64,000 nt of DNA from Pseudomonas azotoformans (GTDB taxonomy: Bacteria; Pseudomonadota; Gammaproteobacteria; Pseudomonadales; Pseudomonadaceae). The DNA is taken from NCBI RefSeq assembly GCF_900103345.1, contig NZ_LT629702.1:3410001-3474000 (forward strand). Direction: 5' to 3'. The position numbers and the translations under genes were made by a program. Numbering within the stretch: the first letter of the stretch is position 1; each line of letters starts with the position of its first letter. Under the pieces are notes generated by a model. The model was given only the letters and a program-made list of their open reading frames with translations. It was not told the DNA's origin and did no database searches. This document shows, in pieces, positions 1 to 13,491 of this stretch.

Positions 1-855
1 CAGCAGAAACACCGGCTTGCTGAACCCACTGATCAACTGCGCCGCCTGCTCCCAGCCCAACGGCTGCGCATCAGGATGGGTCTGGGTCGGCTGCACCGGT
101 GACAGCGTGACAAAATCCACGTCCATCATTTCTGCCAGTGCCAATTCCTCAGCGTTGTGGCAAGACGCCGCCAACCAGCGATCCTTCGGCAGCGGTCGGC
201 CTTTGCTCGCGTACTTGCGCAGTTGCGCCGAGGTCATGTGCCAACCGGCCGCAGGAAAATCCCCCAGCCATTCAAATGGCCCCTTGAGCATCAACTGGGC
301 CTTGCCCGCGCACAGGCCCACCGCATCCACCGCAAGGTCGCGGTATTTGGGGTCGTAGCCGTTGGGCGCACGCAATTGCACCAGCTTGATACCGCCAGCA
401 ATGGCTTTCTGAATCCCCCGCAGTAACGTCGGGGTTTCCAGTTCGCCCGGGGTGATCAGGTACTCGGCAGGCAAGCGCGCAGCCGCAACAATCGGCGCAT
501 TGGCCGCCGGGAACGCGTAGTTGAGCAGATCCCGAGGCGCCACCCATTCCAGCGGTTGCCCCTCGGCGCCATGGGGCTCACCGGTAAACGCCGACACTTC
601 CCAGACATCCAGCAACACCTGTTTGTCCGGATAGTCATGCTGCACCTTGATCAGCGGCCGCGCCGTGGTGACCTGGATGCCCAGTTCTTCCTGCAATTCG
701 CGGGACAGCGCGCCGGCTACCGATTCATCGGCTTCCACCTTGCCGCCGGGGAATTCCCAGAGGCCGCCCTGGTGCTGGGTATCGGCGCGGCGCGCCAGCA
801 GGATTTTGCCGTCGACACCGCGGATCACCGCTGCTGCTACATGCACTCGTTTCAC
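1..855 (-). CDS. Nudix hydrolase fused to ThiE-like domain (3' end outside window)
   Basis: The N-terminal ~130 residues are a MutT-type Nudix domain. The Nudix box reads GGKVEADESVAGALSRELQEEL, with the expected G-x5-E-x7-REUxEE layout; these enzymes hydrolyse oxidised nucleotides such as 8-oxo-dGTP. After a linker comes a thiamine-phosphate-synthase-like (ThiE) domain with a recognisable LSPVQPTQTHPDAQPLGW stretch. This fusion is common in gammaproteobacteria, and the role of the second domain is not settled. I chose the GTG at 855 because AGAGGA lies just upstream and the next residues (KRVHVAAAVIRG) start the fold; 285 codons are visible and the frame runs off base 1. It begins 13 bp after argJ, so the two are probably cotranscribed. 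Confidence 0.88.
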   Translation of the reverse strand, partial: MKRVHVAAAVIRGVDGKILLARRADTQHQGGLWEFPGGKVEADESVAGALSRELQEELGIQVTTARPLIKVQHDYPDKQVLLDVWEVSAFTGEPHGAEGQPLEWVAPRDLLNYAFPAANAPIVAAARLPAEYLITPGELETPTLLRGIQKAIAGGIKLVQLRAPNGYDPKYRDLAVDAVGLCAGKAQLMLKGPFEWLGDFPAAGWHMTSAQLRKYASKGRPLPKDRWLAASCHNAEELALAEMMDVDFVTLSPVQPTQTHPDAQPLGWEQAAQLISGFSKPVFLL

Positions 856-868
856 CGCGCTTATCCTC

Positions 869-2086
869 TTAGGTACGGTATTCCGCGTTGATCTTCACGT
901 ACTCGTGGGACAGGTCGGTGGTCCAGATGGTTTCGCTGCACTCGCCGCGACCCAACTCGATACGGATGGTGATTTCTTCCTGCTGCATCACCGCCGAACC
1001 CTGGGCTTCGGTGTAGGTTTCAGCACGGGCGCCACGGCTGGCGATGCACACATCGCCGAGGAACACGTCGATCTTGCTCACATCCAGGTCTGGTACACCG
1101 GCACGACCAACGGCCGCCAGGATACGGCCCCAGTTCGGGTCAGAAGCGAACAGCGCAGTCTTGATCAGTGGCGAGTGAGCCACGGTGTAACCCACGTCCA
1201 GGCATTCCTGGTGGTTGCCGCCGCCGTTGACTTCAACCGTGACGAACTTGGTAGCACCCTCGCCGTCACGCACGATGGCCTGGGCCACTTCCATGCAAAC
1301 GTCGAACACCGCCTGCTTCAACGCGGCGAACAGCGGGCCGCTGGCTGCGGTGATCTCCGGCAGGTTGGCCTGGCCGGTGGCGATCAGCATGCAGCAGTCG
1401 TTGGTCGAGGTGTCGCCATCGATGGTGATGCGGTTGAACGACTTGTTGGCGCCGTCCAGGATCAGGCTGTGCAGCACGTCGCGGGAGACTTTGGCATCGG
1501 TGGCGATGTAGCCGAGCATGGTGGCCATGTTCGGACGGATCATGCCCGCGCCCTTGCTGATACCGGTCACGGTGACAGTCACGCCATCGTGCACGAACTG
1601 GCGGCTGGCGCCTTTTGGCAGGGTGTCGGTGGTCATGATGCCGGTGGCGGCGGCCGCCCAGTTATCCACAGACAGGTCGTCCAACGCGGCTTGCAGTGCG
1701 CCTTCGATTTTCTCGACCGGCAACGGCTCACCGATCACACCGGTGGAATACGGCAGCACTTGGCTGGCGTCCACGCCGGTCAGTTGGGCCAGCTTGGCGC
1801 AGGTGCGCGCAGCCGCCACCAGGCCAGGCTCGCCGGTGCCGGCATTGGCGTTGCCGGTGTTGGTCAGCAAATAGCGGATGGTACCGGCCACGCGTTGCTT
1901 GGCCAGGATCACCGGCGCGGCGCAGAACGCGTTGAGGGTAAACACACCGGCGACGGTCGAGCCTTCGGCGCAACGCATCACGACTACATCCTTGCGCCCA
2001 GGGCGCTTGATGCCGGCCGAAGCGATACCGAGTTCAAAACCGGCAACCGGGTGCAACGTGGGCAAAGGACCAAGACCAACAGCCAT
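869..2086 (-). CDS. argJ: Bifunctional glutamate N-acetyltransferase / amino-acid acetyltransferase
   Basis: The 405-aa protein is full length for ArgJ, which moves the acetyl group from N-acetylornithine to glutamate in the cyclic arginine pathway; bifunctional forms also acetylate glutamate from acetyl-CoA. ArgJ is made as a precursor that cuts itself at a conserved A-T-M-L motif. Here it is NMATML with Thr189 as the predicted nucleophile of the beta chain. KGAGMIRPN precedes the site, as in the family. It follows secA after a clear terminator and leads into the Nudix/ThiE gene. Whether this copy is mono- or bifunctional cannot be read from sequence alone. Confidence 0.96.
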   Translation of the reverse strand: MAVGLGPLPTLHPVAGFELGIASAGIKRPGRKDVVVMRCAEGSTVAGVFTLNAFCAAPVILAKQRVAGTIRYLLTNTGNANAGTGEPGLVAAARTCAKLAQLTGVDASQVLPYSTGVIGEPLPVEKIEGALQAALDDLSVDNWAAAATGIMTTDTLPKGASRQFVHDGVTVTVTGISKGAGMIRPNMATMLGYIATDAKVSRDVLHSLILDGANKSFNRITIDGDTSTNDCCMLIATGQANLPEITAASGPLFAALKQAVFDVCMEVAQAIVRDGEGATKFVTVEVNGGGNHQECLDVGYTVAHSPLIKTALFASDPNWGRILAAVGRAGVPDLDVSKIDVFLGDVCIASRGARAETYTEAQGSAVMQQEEITIRIELGRGECSETIWTTDLSHEYVKINAEYRT

Positions 2087-2147
2087 GAATGCGCTCCTTA
2101 AAAATGGGTGATGTCTGTGCCGTCGTGAGCGACGGTGAAATTAATGG

Positions 2148-2181
2148 CAAAACGCCGCGACGGCAGAAGCCGGTCGCGGCG
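2148..2181 (-). terminator. Rho-independent terminator of secA
   Basis: Read on the minus strand, CGCCGCGAC pairs with GTCGCGGCG (2173-2181 with 2153-2161), with a further GGC/GCC pair inside. The stem is followed by TTTTGCC. It lies 29 bp after the secA stop and separates secA from argJ. Confidence 0.85.
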
Positions 2182-2209
2182 CAGGGTGTTGCAGCGTCAG
2201 GCGAAAATC

Positions 2210-4945
<2,736 letters not shown>

Positions 4946-5251
4946 ATCGGCAGGTTCTTCCACACATAGGGATGGAGGGCGCACCGTGAGTGGCCCGAGC
5001 AGCCCTCACGGCCGCATGCGAACGCGCATTCTACCCGGAATCGTGGGTGAGGAAAGTGGCGTTGTTCCCCGATGCTGGCATGAGGCTGTGAGAGGGCCTG
5101 TTTAAAATAAGGGCTTTTACCGGAACTTCAACCCATGGAGCGCAGAAGTTACCGATTGATTTCACGCACAAAAAGCCCATGGATGCTTTGCCTGGGGAGA
5201 TGCAGACGCTTTCTGCTAAGATGGCGGCTCTGTTACTTAAGGTGTCCAACA
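4946..5251. other. Divergent intergenic region secA / dciA
   Basis: About 300 bp between two divergent starts. I see no convincing short gene here; the open frames lack a Shine-Dalgarno site or family signature. It must carry the secA and dciA promoters, but no clear -35/-10 pair stood out. A TGCTAAGAT extended -10-like string lies just upstream of the dciA start. Confidence 0.4.
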
Positions 5252-5707
5252 ATGGCATTTCGCCCCTCGCCAGCCCGCGCGCCTGCCGTGTTGCTTCGCG
5301 ATGCCAAGCCGCTGAAAGCCATCTTTGGCCATGCGCAACGCCTGGGCCATCTGCAACGCCTGCTCGAAAGCCAACTGCAACCGGCCGCGCGCGAACACTG
5401 CCGCGTGGCGTCCTGGCGTGAAGGCAACCTGCTGCTAATTGTCACAGATGGCCATTGGGCGACGCGTTTGCGTTATCAGCAAAAACGCCTGCAACGTCAG
5501 TTGATGGCGTTTGATGAGTTCGGCGGCTTGACGCGCATCCAGTTCAAGGTACAACCGCCCACCACCCTGCCCGGCGTGGTGGAGCATACTCACGACCTGT
5601 CGACGCATGCCGCCGAAACCATTCAGGCAACGGCCGATGGGATCAGTAACCCTGCCTTGCGCGCAGCGCTTGAGCGGCTGGCAGCCCATGCCAAGCCCAA
5701 GCCCTGA
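5252..5707 (+). CDS. dciA: DciA-like DUF721 protein
   Basis: A 151-aa basic protein of the DUF721 family. In bacteria without DnaC or DnaI, members called DciA help load the replicative helicase DnaB. The core holds FGHAQRLGHLQRLLESQL followed by WREGNLLLIVTDGHWATRLRYQQ, the usual DUF721 pattern. In pseudomonads a DUF721 gene sits next to secA, as here. The start at 5252 (MAFRPSPARAP) was preferred over a longer frame whose extension has no family signature; the proline/arginine-rich head is typical. The helicase-loading role is inferred from the family. Confidence 0.82.
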   Translation: MAFRPSPARAPAVLLRDAKPLKAIFGHAQRLGHLQRLLESQLQPAAREHCRVASWREGNLLLIVTDGHWATRLRYQQKRLQRQLMAFDEFGGLTRIQFKVQPPTTLPGVVEHTHDLSTHAAETIQATADGISNPALRAALERLAAHAKPKP

Positions 5708-5711
5708 GTCT

Positions 5712-7190
5712 CTATTTGCGCTTGCTGCCGCCCAATAGCGATCCCAACAAACCACGCACCAGTTGCCGCCCCATCTGATTGGCGGCCTGTTGCATCGCCG
5801 ATTTCAGCGCCTTGCCTGCCGTGGTGCCCAGAAACGCACCGGCCCTGTCGGTAAAACTCGGCTCGTCGGTGGTCGGCTTGGTCTCTTCGGTCGGGCCAAG
5901 CTCCTTGCGTGACATCAGCACTTCGTAAGCGGATTCCCGATCAATCGGCTTGTCATAACGGCCTTGCAGCGGCGAACTGGCCACCAACGCGGCGCGCTCG
6001 GCTTCGCTGAGCGGCCCGATGCGTGATTGCGGCGGAGCAACCAAAACGCGCTGGACGACTTCCGGCGTGCCTTTTTCCTGCAAGGTGCCCACCAACGCCT
6101 CACCCGTACCCAGCTCGGTCAATACCGACAAGGCATCGAATGCCGGGTTGGGCCGAAACCCCTCCGCGACGGCGCGCAGGGATTTCTGTTCCTTGGTGGT
6201 GAACGCCCGCAAGCCATGCTGGATACGCAAGCCGAGCTGGGCCAGCACGCTGTCCGGCAGGTCGCCCGGCGATTGAGTGACAAAATACACACCGACACCT
6301 TTGGAGCGAATCAGCCGCACCACCTGTTCCAGGCGCTCCTGCAACGCCTTGGGCGTATCGGCGAACAACAAATGCGCCTCATCAAAAAACAGCGCCAGCA
6401 GCGGTTTGTCGGCATCACCACGCTCGGGCAGTTGCTCGAACAATTCCGCCAACAGCCACAGCAGGAACGTCGCGTACACCTTCGGCGCCTCGTGCACCAG
6501 GCGGCTGGCGTCCAGCAGGTGGATGCGCCCGCGCCCATCACTGGTGGGCTGCAGGATGTCTTCCAACTGCAGGGCCGGCTCGCCAAACAAGGCCTCGGCG
6601 CCCTGCTGTTCCAGCACCGCCAGGCGGCGCAAGAGGGCCTGGCTAGATCCGGTGGTCATCAGCGCTGCATCTTCACCCAGTAATTCGGGGTGGTAGCGCA
6701 GATGGTTAAGCAGCGCCTTGAGGTCCTTGAGGTCCAGCAGCAGCAAGCCTTCGCGATCCGCCACCTTGAACGCCGCATAAAGCGCCGACTGTTGGCTGTC
6801 AGTGAGTTCCAACAGGCTTCCGAGCAACAACGGGCCCATTTCGCTGATGGTGGTGCGCAATGGATGGCCGGACTGCCCGTGGATATCCCACAGCGTGACC
6901 GGATAAGCCTTGGCCGTGTAATTCAGGAATGGCATGCCGGCGATGCGCTCGGCGACCTTGCCTTGCGGATTCGCCGCGGCGCCCAGGCCGCATAGGTCCC
7001 CCTTGATGTCCGCGGCAAACACCGCCACGCCGGCGTCACTGAAGGCTTCCGCCAGGCGTTGCAAGGTAACGGTCTTGCCCGTGCCGGTGGCACCGGCGAT
7101 CAACCCGTGGCGATTGGTCAACCGCATGGCCTGGGCGATGGGCTGGCCGGAAAGGTCGGCACCGATAAGCAGTTGCGAGGAGTCAGGCAT
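5712..7190 (-). CDS. HerA-like ATPase, DUF853 family (YjgR-like)
   Basis: A 492-aa P-loop ATPase of the HerA/FtsK superfamily, DUF853 branch (E. coli YjgR). Walker A is GATGTGKTVT near the N-terminus and the Walker B region reads LLALFFDEAHLLF. The C-terminus carries FVTQSPGDLPDSVLAQLG, a sensor-like stretch, then an A/G-rich tail ending GLLGSLLGGSKRK. Cellular function is unknown; DNA or protein translocation is only a superfamily guess. The chosen ATG at 7190 (MPDSSQ) has GGGTGA upstream; an in-frame ATG at 7202 adds four residues but has a poor ribosome site. Its stop nearly touches the convergent dciA stop. Confidence 0.85.
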   Translation of the reverse strand: MPDSSQLLIGADLSGQPIAQAMRLTNRHGLIAGATGTGKTVTLQRLAEAFSDAGVAVFAADIKGDLCGLGAAANPQGKVAERIAGMPFLNYTAKAYPVTLWDIHGQSGHPLRTTISEMGPLLLGSLLELTDSQQSALYAAFKVADREGLLLLDLKDLKALLNHLRYHPELLGEDAALMTTGSSQALLRRLAVLEQQGAEALFGEPALQLEDILQPTSDGRGRIHLLDASRLVHEAPKVYATFLLWLLAELFEQLPERGDADKPLLALFFDEAHLLFADTPKALQERLEQVVRLIRSKGVGVYFVTQSPGDLPDSVLAQLGLRIQHGLRAFTTKEQKSLRAVAEGFRPNPAFDALSVLTELGTGEALVGTLQEKGTPEVVQRVLVAPPQSRIGPLSEAERAALVASSPLQGRYDKPIDRESAYEVLMSRKELGPTEETKPTTDEPSFTDRAGAFLGTTAGKALKSAMQQAANQMGRQLVRGLLGSLLGGSKRK

Positions 7191-7394
7191 TTCGTCACCC
7201 ATGGTTAATCTTTAGTGTCGCCAAGTCGATACAGGCAGATGTAAGACCCACAAAGTCTAAAAATAGGTCAGATAGTTCCTACATGGACCACCGGAGCTAT
7301 CACAAGAAGTATCACACCTTTTTTGACGCTGTCATTTTGCGCATCCCACAAGGACGCGCTTTGGATATTAAGACCTTAGCGGACCCTACAAGCC

Positions 7395-9284
7395 ATGAAT
7401 AAAAATCTGCGCTTCAGCCACAAAATCCTGCTTGCAGCCTCCCTTATTGTCATCGCGGCTTTCGCGATGTTTACCCTCTACAACGACTACCTGCAACGCA
7501 ACGCCATTCGCGACGACCTCAACAATTACCTGCATGAAATGGGCGACGTCACCGCCAGCAATATTCAAACCTGGCTGAGCGGGCGTATTGCCCTGGTGGA
7601 AAACGCTGCACAAAACATCGCCATCAACCCCGAGTCTTCCGCAGTTGCCGGCCTGCTGGAACAGAAAACCCTGACGTCCTCATTCATGGCGACCTACGTC
7701 GGCGACAGCCAGGGCGCCTTTACCATCCGCCCCGACACCAAGATGCCGGACGGCTTCGACCCGCGTGTGCGGCCCTGGTACAAGGGCGCCCAGAGCAGCA
7801 ACGGCTCAACCCTGACCGAACCCTATATCGATGCCGCCACCGGCAAGTTGATCATTTCCGTGGCCACCCCCAGCACTCGAGGCACTCAGAGCATCGGCGT
7901 GGTGGGTGGCGACCTGAGCCTGCAAACCCTGGTGGATAACATTGGCGCGCTGAACTTCGGCGGCATGGGCTACGCGTTTCTGGTCAGCGCCGATGGCAAA
8001 GTATTGGTACATCCGGATAAAAACCTGGTGATGAAGACCCTGGCCGATGTGTACCCGAAAAATACGCCAAAGATCAGCGCAGACTTCAGCGAAGTCGAGG
8101 CCAACGGCAAGGACAACATCGTCACCTTTACACCGATCAAGGGCCTGCCTTCGGTGAACTGGTACCTCGGTATTTCAGTAGATAAAGACAAATCCTTCGC
8201 GATGCTCAGCGAATTCCGCACCTCGGCGGTCATCGCCACGGTGATTGCGGTGGTGATCATCATCGCCCTGCTGGGCATGCTGATCCGCGTACTGATGCAA
8301 CCTCTGCATGTCATGACCCGCGCCATGCAGGACATCGCCGATGGCGAGGGGGACCTGACGCGCCGCCTGACCATCCAGAATCACGATGAATTCGGCACCT
8401 TGGGTAACGCATTCAACCGCTTCGTGGAGCGTATTCACACGTCGATCCGCGAAGTGTCCTCAGCCACCGAACAGGTGAATGAGGTAGCACTGCGGGTGGT
8501 CAGCGCATCCAACTCGTCGATGGTCAACTCCGACGAGCAGGCCAACCGTACCAACAGCGTCGCCGCCGCCATCAATGAATTGGGGGCCGCAGCTCAGGAA
8601 ATTGCGCGCAATGCCGCGCAAGCTTCCCATCAGGCCAGCGATGCTCGGCATCTGGCTGAGGACGGCCAGCAAGTGGTCGAGCGCAATATCAAGGCGATGA
8701 ATCAGCTGTCAGCGATGATCAGCGCGTCCAGTAGCAATATCGAAGCGCTTAACAGCAAGACGGTGAACATCGGCCAGATTCTCGAAGTGATCACCAGCAT
8801 TTCCCAGCAAACCAACCTGCTGGCGTTAAACGCTGCCATTGAAGCGGCGCGTGCCGGGGAAGCGGGCCGTGGGTTTGCGGTGGTTGCCGATGAAGTGCGC
8901 AACTTGGCGCATCGCACACAGGAGTCCGCGCAGCAAGTGCAGAAGATGATCGAGGAGCTGCAAGTCGGCGCCCGGGATTCGGTCAGCACCATGAGTGACA
9001 GCCAGCGCCACAGCCTCGACAGCGTGGACATCGCCAACCTGGCCGGCGAGCGCTTGAATAGCGTGACCCAGCGCATCGGCGAGATCGACGGCATGAACCA
9101 GTCCGTCGCCACTGCCACGGAAGAACAGACTTCAGTGGTGGAGTCGATCAACATGGACATTACCGAGATCAACACCCTCAATCAGGAAGGGGTGGAAAAC
9201 CTGCAATCCACGCTGCGAGCATGTGCCGACCTTGAGCAACAAGCGGCACGGTTGAAGCAATTGGTCGGTAGTTTCCGGATCTGA
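7395..9284 (+). CDS. Methyl-accepting chemotaxis protein, PctA/PctB/PctC type
   Basis: A 629-aa chemoreceptor: N-terminal membrane segment (about residues 10-30), periplasmic dCache_1 domain, second membrane segment near 275-300, HAMP, and the cytoplasmic signalling hairpin with the conserved tip [18 protein letters not shown]. The ligand domain has the amino-acid-binding signature: R-x-W-Y in DPRVRPWY, then the Tyr of TEPYID and the Asp of GGDLSL. The whole protein resembles P. aeruginosa PctA and its relatives, which sense L-amino acids. That points to amino-acid taxis, but which amino acids bind cannot be read here. It appears monocistronic, with a weak ribosome site. Confidence 0.92.
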   Translation: MNKNLRFSHKILLAASLIVIAAFAMFTLYNDYLQRNAIRDDLNNYLHEMGDVTASNIQTWLSGRIALVENAAQNIAINPESSAVAGLLEQKTLTSSFMATYVGDSQGAFTIRPDTKMPDGFDPRVRPWYKGAQSSNGSTLTEPYIDAATGKLIISVATPSTRGTQSIGVVGGDLSLQTLVDNIGALNFGGMGYAFLVSADGKVLVHPDKNLVMKTLADVYPKNTPKISADFSEVEANGKDNIVTFTPIKGLPSVNWYLGISVDKDKSFAMLSEFRTSAVIATVIAVVIIIALLGMLIRVLMQPLHVMTRAMQDIADGEGDLTRRLTIQNHDEFGTLGNAFNRFVERIHTSIREVSSATEQVNEVALRVVSASNSSMVNSDEQANRTNSVAAAINELGAAAQEIARNAAQASHQASDARHLAEDGQQVVERNIKAMNQLSAMISASSSNIEALNSKTVNIGQILEVITSISQQTNLLALNAAIEAARAGEAGRGFAVVADEVRNLAHRTQESAQQVQKMIEELQVGARDSVSTMSDSQRHSLDSVDIANLAGERLNSVTQRIGEIDGMNQSVATATEEQTSVVESINMDITEINTLNQEGVENLQSTLRACADLEQQAARLKQLVGSFRI

Positions 9285-9455
9285 TCAGGAGTCCTCGGGC
9301 TCGGACTTGGCCTGCTCTTGCTCCCACAACTCGGCGGCACCGGGAAATTCGGTGCCGTCCTCACTGCTCAGGTCGTCCGGGTCATATCGGCTCAAACAGC
9401 CCTCCCCTAAGGTTGCCGGGGCTTTTGACGTGGCTTTGTCCAACGGATCACTCAT
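9285..9455 (-). CDS. Small acidic hypothetical protein, 56 aa
   Basis: A short minus-strand gene that starts MSDPLDKATSKAPATL and ends in an acidic E/D-rich tail (EQEQAKSEPEDS). A good GAGGAT ribosome site precedes the ATG. The stop abuts the stop of the convergent chemoreceptor. I do not recognise a function. The composition suggests a soluble, partly disordered protein. The purU terminator lies upstream, so it probably has its own promoter. Confidence 0.6.
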   Translation of the reverse strand: MSDPLDKATSKAPATLGEGCLSRYDPDDLSSEDGTEFPGAAELWEQEQAKSEPEDS

Positions 9456-9479
9456 CGCTCAATCCTCAAAGGCGCGCAA

Positions 9480-9515
9480 AGAAAAAGGGCCTGGAACGAT
9501 TTAACGCCCAGGCCC
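9480..9515 (-). terminator. Rho-independent terminator of purU
   Basis: On the minus strand GGGCCTGG and CCAGGCCC form an 8-bp stem (9487-9494 with 9508-9515), followed by TTTTTC. It lies 27 bp past the purU stop. Confidence 0.85.
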
Positions 9516-9541
9516 TTCATTCTTCAATCACAACAGGTCGG

Positions 9542-10390
<849 letters not shown>

Positions 10391-10739
10391 TAGGGGGAAA
10401 CTCCAGAACTTCGCAAAGGCCGCCATTCTAGCGATTGCGCAGGAAAACTGCAGTATTCGTTAACGTTTATTCTGATCGCCGGCCCCAGCCTTGTCCCTTA
10501 ATAGCCTATGGTTTTACCACCCTTATATGAACCTGTGCGGCATACCACGGCTGTTCCCGCTTTTCCAAGCAGATTATCTTTGGGTCTACGCCCTAGTAAT
10601 TAACTCGAATGCATAGCATTGCTACAAACATTCAAAGTAATTCACATAAATGCGAGCTTAAATGTTTACTTGAGGAAACCGCCTGACTATTATTGGGCCA
10701 CTATCCCTGTCAATCAGCGCTCTACATAAGGTAGTCCAC
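10391..10739. other. Divergent intergenic region purU / mvaT
   Basis: About 350 bp, visibly more AT-rich than the flanking genes, as expected for the control region of an autoregulated nucleoid protein that prefers AT-rich DNA. No open frame with a ribosome site and no RNA gene was recognised. A candidate mvaT promoter is listed separately. Confidence 0.5.
10665..10693 (+). promoter_or_regulatory. Candidate mvaT promoter
   Basis: TTTACT, then a 17-bp spacer, then TATTAT; this fits a sigma-70 promoter reasonably (4/6 and 5/6 matches). It ends 46 bp before the mvaT ATG. An AAGGTAG ribosome site lies just before the start codon. Confidence 0.4.
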
Positions 10740-11114
10740 ATGTCTCTGATCAACGAATACCGTGCCACCGAAGAAGCTATCAAAGAGCTGCAAGCCCGTT
10801 TGAAGAACCTGTCCCAAGACGACAAACTGCAAACCGAGCTGGAATTCGAAGGTAAATTGCGTGCCCTGATGGGTGAATACTCCAAATCCCTGCGTGACAT
10901 CATCGCGCTGCTGGATCCAGAGTCGAAAGTTAAAGCTCCACGCGGCTCCGTAAAAACTACCGGTACCAAGCGTGCCCGCAAAGTCAAACAGTACAAAAAC
11001 CCGCACAACGGCGAAGTGATTGAAACCAAAGGTGGCAACCACAAAACGCTGAAAGAGTGGAAAGCCAAGTGGGGCGGTGACGTGGTTGAAGGCTGGGCTA
11101 CCCTGCTGGGCTAA
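10740..11114 (+). CDS. mvaT: MvaT-type H-NS-like xenogeneic silencer
   Basis: A 124-aa nucleoid protein that silences AT-rich and horizontally acquired DNA in Pseudomonas. Residues 1-60 form the coiled-coil oligomerisation region and the C-terminal third is the AT-pincer DNA-binding domain. The pincer residues known from MvaT are in place: Arg80, Gly99 and Asn100 (in KGGNHKTLKEW). MvaU is a close paralogue; length and pincer numbering fit MvaT best. It is followed directly by a strong bidirectional terminator shared with sbcB. Confidence 0.95.
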   Translation: MSLINEYRATEEAIKELQARLKNLSQDDKLQTELEFEGKLRALMGEYSKSLRDIIALLDPESKVKAPRGSVKTTGTKRARKVKQYKNPHNGEVIETKGGNHKTLKEWKAKWGGDVVEGWATLLG

Positions 11115-11149
11115 GCCTCACCAGGTTTGCGCCTGACCCGTGACACATT

Positions 11150-11176
11150 AAAAACGCCAGCTTGCTGGCGTTTTTT
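11150..11176. terminator. Bidirectional terminator between mvaT and sbcB
   Basis: AAAACGCCAG, a CTTG loop, then CTGGCGTTTTTT. It is a compact GC stem flanked by A and T tracts, so it can stop transcription from both convergent genes. Confidence 0.9.
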
Positions 11177-11203
11177 ATTGTCCGCATAGTCTGCGAAAAC
11201 CGA

Positions 11204-12631
11204 CTACAGATTCATTCTGATCGCTAGACAGTCCGCATACTCCTGCCATTGGTCCAGCACCTGAGACTGGAACGGTGTAGCACTAACAGCAAACTCAAGC
11301 CGAGCCTGTTTAAACGCATCAAGGGTATTCGGCGCGCCCCATTCCGGGCTCGACAAACGTTGCTGACAGAACAGTTTCCAGCGCAGTTGCTCCTCGCTGT
11401 TCAACGTATCGGGGAAGTTGCGCGCTCGGTAGCGGAACAATAATTCAGGCAAACGCTCGTCATCAAAAGGCCACTGCTGGCGCGCTAATTGCGCAGGCTC
11501 AGCGGTCCGGACTTGTTCACATAAACGCCGGTCACGGTCTCCGATAAAACCGTCGTAAAGCTGTTGCTCAGGATCCGAACTCGGCGTGAAGTCTTCGTGC
11601 GCGTAAATGGCCGCCAACTTATCGCGCCAAAGTTCCGGTGCGTCAGTTAGCCGCAGCGCCCGTTCCTGAAAAATATTCATGTCCAAGTGCAGACGCTCAC
11701 GATCTTCTGCGCGCAGCACATTCAAGGGCGCCACCACGGGGCAGCGGTTGATATGCACCAATTTGAGGGGGACCGGCAATTCACCGTCGGCGAGATCGTC
11801 ACGACGGGTATAGAGGCGCTGGCGCAAGGCGTCGGCATCAAGGTCCAGCAGCCCCTGCGGATCGAGTCCGAGGTCACAGACGATCAATGCATTGCGATTA
11901 CGCGGATGCCATGCGAGCGGCAGCACAACACCCAGGTAATGACGTTCGGCAGAAAAACGCCCGGAAATATGCACCATCGGCTGCAGCAGACGCACCTGGT
12001 CCATTACCCGTTGCTTGCTGCGCAGCTGAAACAGCCATTCATACAACTTGGGCTGTTTCTCACGTACCAGCCGAGCCAACGCAATCGTGGCACGCACATC
12101 GGACAACGCATCGTGCGCCTGACCATGGTCGATCCCATTGGCTTCGGTCAGACGCTCCAGCTTGAGCGTGACGCGCCCATCCTGCTGCGGCCATTCAATG
12201 CCCTCCGGGCGCAGGGCGTAGGCCGTGCGGACAACGTCGATCAAATCCCAGCGACTGTTACCGCCCTGCCATTCTCGTGCGTAGGGGTCGAAAAAATTGC
12301 GATAGAGGCTGTAGCGCGTCATCTCGTCATCAAACCGCAGCGTGTTGTAACCAGCACCGCACGTACCTGGGGCGGCCAGTTCAGTGTGCACCCGAGTCAT
12401 GAAGTCAGCCTCGGCCAAGCCTTTTTCCGCGAGTATTGCAGGTGTGATTCCGGTGATCGCACACGCGATGGGGTGAGGCAGAATATCGTCGCCGGGATGG
12501 CAATAGAGATTGACCGGCGCGCCGATCTCGTTGAGTTCGAGGTCGGTACGAATGCCGGCTACCTGAAGCGGGCGATCGCTGCGCGGATTGATGCCGGTGG
12601 TTTCATAGTCGTACCAGAAAATGGAGGTCAC
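11204..12631 (-). CDS. sbcB: Exodeoxyribonuclease I
   Basis: A 475-aa ExoI, the same length as E. coli SbcB, a 3'-5' exonuclease on single-stranded DNA that acts in mismatch repair and recombination. The DEDDh active site begins at FWYDYETTG (Asp8, Glu10); later parts are FDDEMTRYSLYRNFFDPY and AHDALSDVRAT. The SH3-like and C-terminal domains follow. The start is a GTG at 12631 (VTSIFWYDYE) with AGGAAC upstream; the longer open frame has no family match before this point. Confidence 0.95.
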   Translation of the reverse strand: MTSIFWYDYETTGINPRSDRPLQVAGIRTDLELNEIGAPVNLYCHPGDDILPHPIACAITGITPAILAEKGLAEADFMTRVHTELAAPGTCGAGYNTLRFDDEMTRYSLYRNFFDPYAREWQGGNSRWDLIDVVRTAYALRPEGIEWPQQDGRVTLKLERLTEANGIDHGQAHDALSDVRATIALARLVREKQPKLYEWLFQLRSKQRVMDQVRLLQPMVHISGRFSAERHYLGVVLPLAWHPRNRNALIVCDLGLDPQGLLDLDADALRQRLYTRRDDLADGELPVPLKLVHINRCPVVAPLNVLRAEDRERLHLDMNIFQERALRLTDAPELWRDKLAAIYAHEDFTPSSDPEQQLYDGFIGDRDRRLCEQVRTAEPAQLARQQWPFDDERLPELLFRYRARNFPDTLNSEEQLRWKLFCQQRLSSPEWGAPNTLDAFKQARLEFAVSATPFQSQVLDQWQEYADCLAIRMNL

Positions 12632-12798
12632 GGGCTGTTCCTGTACTGAAGATCGACAAAGTCTAGGCGCTGAAAGGCTTCCGCGACCAGCACCAAATAG
12701 ACTGTACAAACATCCAGCAAGACCTTGAATGGTTGCTTCCATCCCCGACACTGCTAGCATCCGTGTCTTCCAGCCACTCTGCACTGCCAAGGATCGCG

Positions 12799-13491
12799 AT
12801 GCCGTCAGCCCCATTGGACACCCGCTACCAGATCGAGACCCCGGAGGGCATCGACCTGCCCCTGCGTCCGGCCGGCCTGGTGCCGCGCGTGCTCGCCTTT
12901 GCCTTCGACCTGGGTGTACGCGGGGTGATCATGGGCGTTCTGTTGGTGCCATTGGCTTTGCTTGGCAACGTCGGGATCGGCCTGGGAGCGCTGCTGCTGT
13001 TCCTGATCAGTTGGTGGTACATGGTGCTGTTCGAGGTGCTCAACCAGGGTTGCTCACCCGGCAAGCAGGTTATGGGGCTGCGTGTCGTACAAGATGACGG
13101 CACTCCGATTGGCTGGTCCGCTTCACTGGTCCGCAACCTGCTGCGGTTTGTGGACATGCTGCCGTTCGGCTACTGCCTTGGCGTGATCAGTTGCCTGCAG
13201 CACCCCCACTTCAAGCGCCTGGGCGACCTGGCCGCCGGCACACTGGTGATCTACCGGGAACAGCCGCTGGTACGGCCTCAGATTCCTCAAGCAACAGCCC
13301 TGCGCTTGCCCTTTGCCCTGGATTTGAGTGAACAACGGGCGATCCTTGGTTTTGCGGAACGCCAAGGGGAACTGTCCACCGAGCGTGTTCACGAATTGGC
13401 CTCGATTCTCGCCGCGCCCTTGCAGGTATCCCCCGCCCGAGCTGCGGAACAACTCAATGGCGTGGCCCGCGGCCTGCTGGGGCCGACATGA
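12799..13491 (+). CDS. RDD-family membrane protein, first gene of the MoxR operon
   Basis: A 230-aa protein with an RDD domain: three hydrophobic segments in about residues 25-130 (GVIMGVLLVPLALLG, LLLFLISWWYMVLFEV, and a third after the SPGKQVMGLRVV motif), then a soluble tail. RDD proteins are inner-membrane proteins of mostly unknown role; some are thought to be transporters. The ATG at 12799 has AAGGAT upstream. It overlaps the next gene by 4 bp (ATGA), so translation is coupled. It opens a run of six same-strand genes ending at DUF58. Confidence 0.85.
   Translation: MPSAPLDTRYQIETPEGIDLPLRPAGLVPRVLAFAFDLGVRGVIMGVLLVPLALLGNVGIGLGALLLFLISWWYMVLFEVLNQGCSPGKQVMGLRVVQDDGTPIGWSASLVRNLLRFVDMLPFGYCLGVISCLQHPHFKRLGDLAAGTLVIYREQPLVRPQIPQATALRLPFALDLSEQRAILGFAERQGELSTERVHELASILAAPLQVSPARAAEQLNGVARGLLGPT

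Noticed and set aside
647..2101. Long plus-strand frame across argJ and the Nudix gene
   Set aside because: It crosses the boundary of two clear minus-strand genes and has no recognisable domain.
4946..5251. secM-like arrest ORF upstream of secA
   Set aside because: No signal peptide plus arrest motif frame on the minus strand; the region only holds promoter DNA.
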